A stretch of 20,664 nt of DNA, taken from Balneolales bacterium. GTDB lineage: Bacteria; Bacteroidota; Rhodothermia; Balneolales; Balneolaceae. Under the pieces are notes generated by a model. The model was not told the origin of the DNA. It saw only the letters and a list, made by a program, of their open reading frames with translations, and searched no databases. The position numbers were made by a program, and so were the translations under genes. This document shows, one piece after another, positions 14,990-20,664 of this stretch (its first letter is position 1; each line of letters starts with the position of its first letter). The stretch spans positions 1 to 20,664 of the forward strand of contig JAURMN010000152.1 of NCBI GenBank assembly GCA_030830725.1, given 5' to 3'.

Positions 14990-15727
14990 ATGCAGGTATT
15001 TAAGGAACTTGGACAATACGGCACCCTGATGTATCAGGCATTGAGGTCATCTCTTGAACCCGGGACCTATCGATCCAATCTCTTTCAGGAACTCGTTAAG
15101 ATCGGGTACGATTCAATCCCGATAATTATGCTTACGGGTGCGTTTACAGGGGCAGTGATGACCATTCAAACCGCATATCAGCTCGAATCATCGTTTATTT
15201 CGGAATCCATTATTGGAGCGATTGTTTCACAATCTCTTTTAATTGAACTTTCAGCTGTAATTTCCAGCCTGGTTCTGGCTGGAAAGGTGGGAGCGCGAAT
15301 TGCCACGGAATTGGGTACTATGAGGGTAAGTGAGCAGATTGATGCACTCGAATCCATGGGGCTGAATTCGGTCACTTTTTTGGTGGTTCCTCGAATCCTG
15401 TCTGGATTACTGATGTTTCCGGTATTGTACGTATTGGCGGCTTCTACGGGTATAGTCGGGGGCATATTGACCGCGTATCTTACTGGAGCACTTCCAATTT
15501 TTGAGTTTATGAAGGGAGCTAGGCTCTATTTTTTTCCTTGGGACGTGCTATTCGGGTTTGTGAAAATGTTTGTGTTTGGCTTTTTGATCACCTCTGTGGC
15601 GTCTTATAAGGGATATTACGCAACAGGTGGAGCCGAAGGAGTTGGGAAAAGTACCACACAGGCCACGGTTTTGGGCTGTTTGTATGTGGTTACGGCTGAT
15701 TTTGTTCTGGCAGCACTTTTGTTATGA
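14990..15727 (+). CDS. mlaE: MlaE-family lipid ABC transporter permease
   Basis: A 245-residue integral membrane protein of the MlaE/YrbE family, the permease of MCE-type transporters that move phospholipids between inner and outer membranes. Hydrophobic segments lie at about 40-65, 75-105, 130-170, 185-205 and 225-245. The family signature E-L-G-T-M-R-V-S-E-Q-I-D-A-L-E-S-M-G is present at about 107-124, in the cytoplasmic loop that contacts the ATPase. It overlaps the ATPase gene by 4 nt (ATGA), showing translational coupling, and is divergent from the porQ-like gene with 109 nt between the starts. Confidence 0.95.
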   Translation: MQVFKELGQYGTLMYQALRSSLEPGTYRSNLFQELVKIGYDSIPIIMLTGAFTGAVMTIQTAYQLESSFISESIIGAIVSQSLLIELSAVISSLVLAGKVGARIATELGTMRVSEQIDALESMGLNSVTFLVVPRILSGLLMFPVLYVLAASTGIVGGILTAYLTGALPIFEFMKGARLYFFPWDVLFGFVKMFVFGFLITSVASYKGYYATGGAEGVGKSTTQATVLGCLYVVTADFVLAALLL

Positions 15728-16458
15728 TCGAAATTCGAAATCTTACGAAATCCTTTGGCCGCGCAACCGTCTGGAAAGACGTGACGCTGAATATTCACAG
15801 GGGAGAAACCCTTGCGATAATCGGTCGTTCGGGGTGCGGAAAATCGGTGTTGATCAAACATATTAATGCATTACTTAAACCCGATTCCGGTGAGATTTAT
15901 GTAGACGGGGAGAACGTTTTTGGGATGGATTATGTGGGACTCCGAAAAATGAGACAGAAATTTGGGATTCTGTTTCAGGGGGCAGCCCTGTTTGACTCGA
16001 TCTCGACATTTGAGAATGTAGCCTTTCCCCTGAGGTATTTTACGGAACAATCCGAAGAAGAGATACGTAAAAATGTGTTGGAAGCACTGGAGATGGTAAA
16101 ACTTCAAAACGTTGCAGAGAAGTCGACTGCCGAATTATCGGGTGGAATGCGTAAAAGGGTCGGCCTAGCACGTGCTATCGTATTAAAACCACAATATTTG
16201 ATGTATGATGAGCCAACTTCCGGTCTGGACCCTCAAACATCCGATGAGATTAATGAGTTAATCACGATGTTGGCCGAAACCATGGAAATCACCACCATTG
16301 TGGTCACGCACGACATGCATAGCGTGCTGAGAATTGCCGATAGTGTAGCTTTTCTTCACGATCAGTGTTTGCACTGGTCGGGAAGCGTGGAAGAGATGAA
16401 AACAAGTAACGATGAGGCGCTTTTATCTTTTATTAAAGCGAGTGAATATCAGATTTAG
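15724..16458 (+). CDS. mlaF: MlaF-family lipid ABC transporter ATP-binding protein
   Basis: A 244-residue ABC ATPase that powers the MlaE permease. Motifs: Walker A G-R-S-G-C-G-K-S at about 38-45, a Q-loop in I-L-F-Q-G-A-A-L-F, the signature L-S-G-G-M-R-K-R-V at about 138-146, Walker B Y-L-M-Y-D-E-P with T-S-G-L-D-P, and the H-loop V-V-T-H-D. The variant L-S-G-G-M-R-K-R is typical of the Mla/MCE-associated ATPases and not of general importers. It starts inside the last codons of mlaE. The next transporter gene, mlaD, is 123 nt further, an unusually large gap for this operon. Confidence 0.95.
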   Translation: MIEIRNLTKSFGRATVWKDVTLNIHRGETLAIIGRSGCGKSVLIKHINALLKPDSGEIYVDGENVFGMDYVGLRKMRQKFGILFQGAALFDSISTFENVAFPLRYFTEQSEEEIRKNVLEALEMVKLQNVAEKSTAELSGGMRKRVGLARAIVLKPQYLMYDEPTSGLDPQTSDEINELITMLAETMEITTIVVTHDMHSVLRIADSVAFLHDQCLHWSGSVEEMKTSNDEALLSFIKASEYQI

Positions 16459-16466
16459 TCTGCAGA

Positions 16467-16565
16467 ATGAGCATAAGGATTACTGTATACCTGATGAATG
16501 TCCAGCATGGATCAAAGATCTATCTGGAGTCGATGAATGAGTTGAAAACAAATGATTGTCTGTAA
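16467..16565 (+). CDS. Possible 32-residue small protein (weak)
   Basis: ATG 16467 opens a 33-codon frame that fills most of the 123-nt gap between mlaF and mlaD. It starts with M-S-I-R-I-T-V-Y-L-M and ends N-D-C-L, with mixed charge and no membrane segment. I see no ribosome-binding site, and a frame this short can arise by chance. The only argument for it is position, in an otherwise tightly packed operon. Confidence 0.18.
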   Translation: MSIRITVYLMNVQHGSKIYLESMNELKTNDCL

Positions 16566-16581
16566 AGAAGGGAGTATGTGA

Positions 16582-17511
16582 GTGAAAATTTCGAACGAGA
16601 TAAAAATTGGAACCGTGGTCATTACCGCAATTCTGATCACCTATTTTGGATTCCGGCTCATGCGGGATGTGCCCTTGATTGGGTTATCGAATCAGGTAGA
16701 AGTGGTGTATGACCGTGTGGACGGGCTAAGTACCGGAAGCATTGTGTATCTGAAGGGTGTGAAAATTGGTTCGGTAAAATCACTGGAATTATTACCCAGT
16801 GACAGCATTTTGGTGGTTCTCACGTTGGATGATGACCGACAGATTCCCGTTGGATCGGTGGCGCGGGTAAGCTCCGCAAGTCTCATAGACGGAAAATCGA
16901 TTACGATCGAAAAATCAACCTCTACCGAATTGGTGTCGTTTAATGGGCGTATTCAAGGTGTATATGATATAGGTTTTATCGAGAATCTCTCTGAAGAATC
17001 AGCGGGACTGAGCGGGAATGTAACCCAAACGGCTGATCAGATCGCCCAATTAACGGAGCGGTTGAATGAGATGCTGAATCATCAGAATCGGGATAATTTT
17101 TCCCGAAGTCTGGAGGGAATCGGCAGCGCGACGGAAACACTCTCCGGGTTACTTGAAAATAAAAAAGGTGAAATTGAGCAACTGATCGAATCTGCAAACA
17201 ATACCATGCAACAGCTGGATAAGTTGAGCGCCAGTGGCGGGCCGAAGGTGGATTCGTTACTCACTACATTGGATGCCACCCTGATAGATCTTCGCGCCTC
17301 TTCCGATGAACTTGAAACCAGTCTACAACAGCTCAGTGAAATCCTGACCAAAATCAATGAAGGAGAGGGTAGCCTAGGGTTGTTGGTGAATGACCCACAG
17401 TTATATCGCAATCTAGACAGTCTGAGCGTGGAATTAACGCAGTTTACCCGCACGATAAATGAAAATCCTAAACGGATTCTCCGACATCTTAAACTCTTTA
17501 GTATTTTTTGA
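16582..17511 (+). CDS. mlaD: MlaD-family MCE-domain lipid-binding protein
   Basis: A 309-residue protein with one N-terminal membrane segment (about 9-25), an MCE domain (about 36-115, with V-D-G-L-S-T-G-S-I-V-Y-L-K-G-V-K-I-G), and a long helical region (about 135-290) likely to form a coiled-coil extension into the periplasm. MCE proteins form hexameric rings that pass lipids between membranes. The C-terminal G-S-L-G-L-L-V-N-D-P and E-N-P-K-R are common in FCB-group MCE proteins. The start is GTG 16582, preceded by a GAAGGGAG ribosome-binding site. With mlaE and mlaF it makes the core transporter; no mlaB or mlaC is in the window. Confidence 0.94.
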   Translation: MKISNEIKIGTVVITAILITYFGFRLMRDVPLIGLSNQVEVVYDRVDGLSTGSIVYLKGVKIGSVKSLELLPSDSILVVLTLDDDRQIPVGSVARVSSASLIDGKSITIEKSTSTELVSFNGRIQGVYDIGFIENLSEESAGLSGNVTQTADQIAQLTERLNEMLNHQNRDNFSRSLEGIGSATETLSGLLENKKGEIEQLIESANNTMQQLDKLSASGGPKVDSLLTTLDATLIDLRASSDELETSLQQLSEILTKINEGEGSLGLLVNDPQLYRNLDSLSVELTQFTRTINENPKRILRHLKLFSIF

Positions 17512-17632
17512 TTTCGTTGCTCTTAGAAGCTTTGAATCGTATCTTTCAGGCTTGTAACTTTTTTAATTTCTTTACCTTTCGGCATTTAGATGTCGATCTA
17601 ATTCACTAATTATTGTCTACAGAGGTTTTCCC

Positions 17633-19408
17633 ATGGGTGTAATGGAAAAAATGAGAAACAGCACGGCCGCCATTTTCTGGTTGCTGATCATTTCTTTTGG
17701 TCTGCTTTGGGTGCTTGCAGATACACAGGTATTTGATACACTGAGCGCTGGACCACGTCAATTGGGTGAGGTCAACGGAGACCCTATTACATTCGAGGCG
17801 TATAACGCTCGTGTAAGTTATTATCTGGATCTGTACAATCAGCAATCGGGTCAGAGTGTAACTGAAGAAGTACGTGCGATCTATGAAGAGCAAGCCTGGA
17901 ATGACCTAGTCAGAGCAAATCTGATCCAGCAAAAGATGGATGAACTGGGGATTACCGTAACCAATGAAGAGTTGGTTAACATGATTCTGGGCCCAAATCC
18001 AGATCCGTTTATTCGTCAACAGTTTGCGGATGATAACGGAAATATCGATCAAGTTGCCCTGCGTGCGGCTATTGAAGCTCCTGAAAACAGTGAGATCTGG
18101 ATTGCGATAGAAAGCCAATTACGCGAGCGACGCCGTCAGGAAAAGTTGACCAATTATCTTGCAGCATCAAATCGGGTAAGTCGTCAGGATGCTATCGAAG
18201 CGTTTACTCGCGCCAACAGCTTTGCGGATATTCGTTACGTCCGATTGCCTTATGCGGAGATTTCAGATGACGAAATCACCGTTTCAGATGACGAAATCAC
18301 TACATATTATCGAAATAACAAAAACCAATTTGCACAAGAAGCGAGCTTCGATCTCTCCTATGTTTCTTTTCCGGTAAGGGCAACTGCAGAAGATACAGCC
18401 AGAATCTTTGAAGAAGTCGAAGCCCTTCGCGAAGAGTTTCGTGTGGCAGAAAACGACTCTCTGTTTTTGGCTCGTGTTCAGTCCGAAGTCCCCTTTAATT
18501 CCGCTTATGTAGCGATTAAAGATTTACGTGAGGAGTATGAGTTGGTAACCAATCTCGCTGTTGGCGAAGTTTCGGAGGTAGTAGAGATCAATGGAAACCC
18601 CTTTGTTTTCAAAAAAACCGGTCAGAGAAGAGGGGAGGTACAGTTTGCAATACTGGCTTACACGGTGATTGCTGATCCTCTTACCACGGTGGATGTAGTT
18701 GCAGAGCAGGCGGCAGACTTTCATTTCTATGCCGAATCGGATGGACTGGAAGAAGAGGCCGAAAGACAAGGCCTACAAGTGCAAACCACATTTTATGTGA
18801 AGGATTCACAGTTCGCCCCAGGGCTTGGTCAGTCTATCCAACTCAATGCCATTACGACTGCTCTTAAAGCAGGTGAACTCAGTGATGTCCTTGAACTCCC
18901 TGGTCAATTTGTGGTTGTGCGTGTCGATAAAGCGTATCCAGCCGGAACTCGTCCACTTGAAGAGGTTCGTGTTCAAATTCAGAATCGTTTGCGTCAAGAA
19001 AAACGTGGGCAGTCTGCGGCAGATCGTTTAGCATCCACACTCAATTCAGCAGGTGGTGACCTACAGACAACGGCAGATCAAATTGGCACTGTTGTGGGTG
19101 AAGCCACCAATATTCGCATGGACGGATCTGTTATTACCGGTTTGGGGCGTGAACCCATTCTGATAGGAGCGATTGCGGAAATGGAGAAAGGTGCACGCTC
19201 TGGTGTGATTGAAGGTGCGGGCGCGGCCTACGTGGTCGAAATTGTGGAAAAAACGACGATTGATCCGACCGCAATTTCAGAATCTGAACTTCAACAGACC
19301 CGTTTCCGCCTGCAGCAGGAAAGAGGTTTGGCTCTGTCCCAGGTTCTGTTTCAAGAGCTTGAAAAAGAGGCAAAGATTAAAGATTATCGAAGCCTTCTCC
19401 TCCAATAA
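17633..19408 (+). CDS. ppiD: PpiD/SurA-like membrane-anchored periplasmic folding factor
   Basis: A 591-residue protein with a short positively charged N-terminus and one membrane segment (about 12-29), then a large extracytoplasmic part. Residues about 43-195 match the SurA/PpiD N-terminal chaperone domain (G-E-V-N-G-D-P-I-T-F-E-A-Y). Two parvulin-like segments follow, about 235-325 and 335-450; both are divergent, and isomerase residues are not obvious, so a chaperone role is more likely than catalysis. This layout is usual for FCB-group PpiD. In-frame ATGs at 17633 and 17642 are both possible. A 21-bp tandem duplication lies in the coding sequence at 18261-18300. It is 121 nt after mlaD, and ribD starts 34 nt after its stop. 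Confidence 0.9.
   Translation: MGVMEKMRNSTAAIFWLLIISFGLLWVLADTQVFDTLSAGPRQLGEVNGDPITFEAYNARVSYYLDLYNQQSGQSVTEEVRAIYEEQAWNDLVRANLIQQKMDELGITVTNEELVNMILGPNPDPFIRQQFADDNGNIDQVALRAAIEAPENSEIWIAIESQLRERRRQEKLTNYLAASNRVSRQDAIEAFTRANSFADIRYVRLPYAEISDDEITVSDDEITTYYRNNKNQFAQEASFDLSYVSFPVRATAEDTARIFEEVEALREEFRVAENDSLFLARVQSEVPFNSAYVAIKDLREEYELVTNLAVGEVSEVVEINGNPFVFKKTGQRRGEVQFAILAYTVIADPLTTVDVVAEQAADFHFYAESDGLEEEAERQGLQVQTTFYVKDSQFAPGLGQSIQLNAITTALKAGELSDVLELPGQFVVVRVDKAYPAGTRPLEEVRVQIQNRLRQEKRGQSAADRLASTLNSAGGDLQTTADQIGTVVGEATNIRMDGSVITGLGREPILIGAIAEMEKGARSGVIEGAGAAYVVEIVEKTTIDPTAISESELQQTRFRLQQERGLALSQVLFQELEKEAKIKDYRSLLLQ
18261..18300 (+). repeat. In-frame 21-bp tandem duplication in ppiD
   Basis: Two copies of a 19-nt identical core (18261-18279 and 18282-18300) with a 21-nt period give a repeated peptide S-D-D-E-I-T plus one linking residue. 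Near identity at the DNA level points to a recent slippage event. The repeat sits in the linker between the N-terminal chaperone domain and the first parvulin-like segment. Confidence 0.85.
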
Positions 19409-19442
19409 AATCCCTACTGATCGTCATTCAGATGAGCTCTGG

Positions 19443-20537
19443 ATGACGCGGGCTCTGCAACTTGCAGAGCAGGCTCGTGGACTGACTTCACCCAACCCGA
19501 TGGTTGGGTGCGTGATTCTGGATTCACAAGGCCAATTGATCGGTGAAGGGTATCATGCACGAGCTGGGGAAGATCATGCCGAAATTATCGCCCTTCACTC
19601 CGTTGAAGATTCCTCACTACTTAAAGGCTCTACACTTTATGTGACTCTCGAACCCTGTTCCCATATCGGAAAAACTCCTGCCTGTGCCCCGGTTGTAGCC
19701 CGGTCTGGAGTTCGACGTGTGGTGATAGGAATGCAGGATCCCAGCTCGAAAGTCAATGGTCAGGGCATCCGAATCCTCAAAGAATCCGGTATTGAAGTCG
19801 AGGTGGGAGTCATGCAGGAAGCGTGTGAAAAACTCAATGAGTATTGGCTTTTTGCCACAGCGACAGGACTTCCATTTATTACCCTAAAAATTGCCCAGTC
19901 CGCTGATGGATACCTGGCTAATCCAGATGGGGATTCAAAATGGATCAGTTGTGAAGAGTCGCGCAAGACGGTACATCGCTGGAGATCCGAAATGGATGCC
20001 GTAATGGTGGGACGGCAAACGGCAGAAATTGATAATCCGTCTCTGACAGTACGCCTGGTAGAAGGAAGACAGCCTAGGCGAATCGTTTTGGATGGTCCAT
20101 TACAGCTTCCATCCAGCCTCAATCTGTTTTCAGATGCGTATGAGGAAAAAACGATTCTCGTCACCTGGAACCGTGAAAAAGCGGAAGCACTCCATGATCC
20201 CATGTTGAAATTGCTTCAGTCTGATTATTTTCGCGGTGAAGTGATTCTTGTGGATCGGACTCCGGATGGGCATATAGATTTGCACCATGCATTTAAAGAA
20301 TTGGCTCATCGGGGGATTTATTCAATCCTCATAGAGGGCGGTCAACAGCTTTCGTCCGTTTTACTTTCGCGAAATATGGTGGACCGGTTACAGTTGTTTA
20401 TTGCACCTTACCTGATGGGAAATGGCCTTCGATCTCTGGTAGTAGATCGTTTGGGTGAATATGCTCATCCACAGAGACTGCGCTCCATGCGATGGACTCC
20501 GTCAGGGATTGACCAGTTATTAACAATTGATTTTTAG
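19443..20537 (+). CDS. ribD: RibD, bifunctional riboflavin deaminase/reductase
   Basis: A protein of 364 residues from ATG 19443, normal for RibD, which carries out two successive steps of riboflavin synthesis: deamination and then side-chain reduction of the pyrimidine intermediate. The deaminase domain (1-145) has zinc ligands and catalytic residues H-A-E (45-47) and P-C-S-H...A-C-A-P (Cys72, Cys81), plus S-P-N-P-M-V-G. The reductase domain (145-364) begins P-F-I-T-L-K-I-A-Q-S-A-D-G and has M-V-G-R-Q-T and L-I-E-G-G. The preceding codons D-E-L-W resemble residues that other RibD proteins have before M-x-R-A-L, so translation might start upstream; an in-frame TTG at 19359 lies inside ppiD. 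No FMN riboswitch is visible upstream. ribE follows after 37 nt. Confidence 0.95.
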   Translation: MTRALQLAEQARGLTSPNPMVGCVILDSQGQLIGEGYHARAGEDHAEIIALHSVEDSSLLKGSTLYVTLEPCSHIGKTPACAPVVARSGVRRVVIGMQDPSSKVNGQGIRILKESGIEVEVGVMQEACEKLNEYWLFATATGLPFITLKIAQSADGYLANPDGDSKWISCEESRKTVHRWRSEMDAVMVGRQTAEIDNPSLTVRLVEGRQPRRIVLDGPLQLPSSLNLFSDAYEEKTILVTWNREKAEALHDPMLKLLQSDYFRGEVILVDRTPDGHIDLHHAFKELAHRGIYSILIEGGQQLSSVLLSRNMVDRLQLFIAPYLMGNGLRSLVVDRLGEYAHPQRLRSMRWTPSGIDQLLTIDF

Positions 20538-20574
20538 AGTATGGTAAGGACGTTAATTCCCAAATCTCACGACT

Positions 20575-20664
20575 ATGTTTACCGGTATTATTAAGGAAGT
20601 TGGACAGATTTCAGAAGCCCGGTTAGAGCACGGTGTCTTGCAACTCACAATCCACTCTTCCTGG
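20575..20664 (+). CDS. ribE: Riboflavin synthase alpha chain (5' part)
   Basis: The first 30 codons of a gene cut by the right edge. M-F-T-G-I-I-K-E-V-G at the start is the conserved N-terminus of riboflavin synthase, which makes riboflavin from two lumazine molecules. Its place 37 nt after ribD fits a riboflavin gene pair on one transcript. Confidence 0.92.
   Translation, partial: MFTGIIKEVGQISEARLEHGVLQLTIHSSW

Noticed and set aside
19209..19442. An extension of ribD upstream into ppiD.
   Set aside because: It would overlap ppiD by up to 200 nt in another frame; only the last few codons before ATG 19443 resemble RibD, and no good start codon lies there.
20538..20574. A search for an FMN riboswitch near the riboflavin genes.
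   Set aside because: Neither the gap before ribD (34 nt) nor the gap before ribE (37 nt) is long enough for one.
1..20664. CRISPR arrays, insertion sequences, integrases, toxin-antitoxin pairs or phage genes.
   Set aside because: No regularly spaced repeats, transposase or integrase motifs, or small paired genes of these kinds were found on either strand.

Overview
The window is a densely packed bacterial chromosome segment of moderate GC. The FCB group (Bacteroidota relatives) is suggested by a PorQ-like type IX secretion protein, an orphan kinase with an H-Q-L-G-T-P box, a trigger factor with a reduced middle domain, and lipoproteins in place of periplasmic enzymes. Balneolota/Rhodothermota is my best guess, inferred from protein flavour and not from any marker phylogeny.

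Layout, left to right. (a) 1-2232: 3' end of a DHH/DHHA1 phosphoesterase (NrnA-like), a lipoprotein-type HtrA protease with one PDZ domain, and convergent cutA. (b) 2300-5716: tRNA-Leu(UAG) with a promoter fitted to it, then three consecutive lipoprotein genes: a serpin, a GH5 glycosidase and an unknown 187-residue protein. This is the accessory-looking part. (c) 5809-10549: the classic protein quality-control run tig-clpP-clpX, followed by a membrane histidine kinase. (d) Minus strand, 14880 down to 10546: porQ-like, aroC, a small TPR protein, a LysM x3 plus RlpA-like wall protein, and an ECF sigma factor. (e) Plus strand from 14990: mlaE-mlaF-mlaD lipid transport genes, a membrane-anchored PpiD-like folding factor, ribD, and the first 30 codons of ribE (riboflavin synthase), cut by the right edge.

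Much of the window concerns envelope and protein homeostasis: HtrA, the serpin, trigger factor, ClpXP, PpiD, MlaEFD, PorQ and the LysM/RlpA protein, with a kinase and an ECF sigma factor as possible regulators. Housekeeping metabolism (aroC, ribD, ribE) is interspersed.

No CRISPR array, insertion sequence, integrase or rRNA is visible. No gene-free stretch exceeds 300 bases; the longest gaps are about 190 nt, at 4965-5152 and 11173-11366. I do not see a clearly undescribed multi-gene system. The points most worth a second look are an Asn at the usual catalytic Asp position of ClpP, the serpin/GH5/lipoprotein cluster behind tRNA-Leu, the RlpA-like triad in a LysM protein, and the ambiguous, repeat-rich start of the ECF sigma gene.
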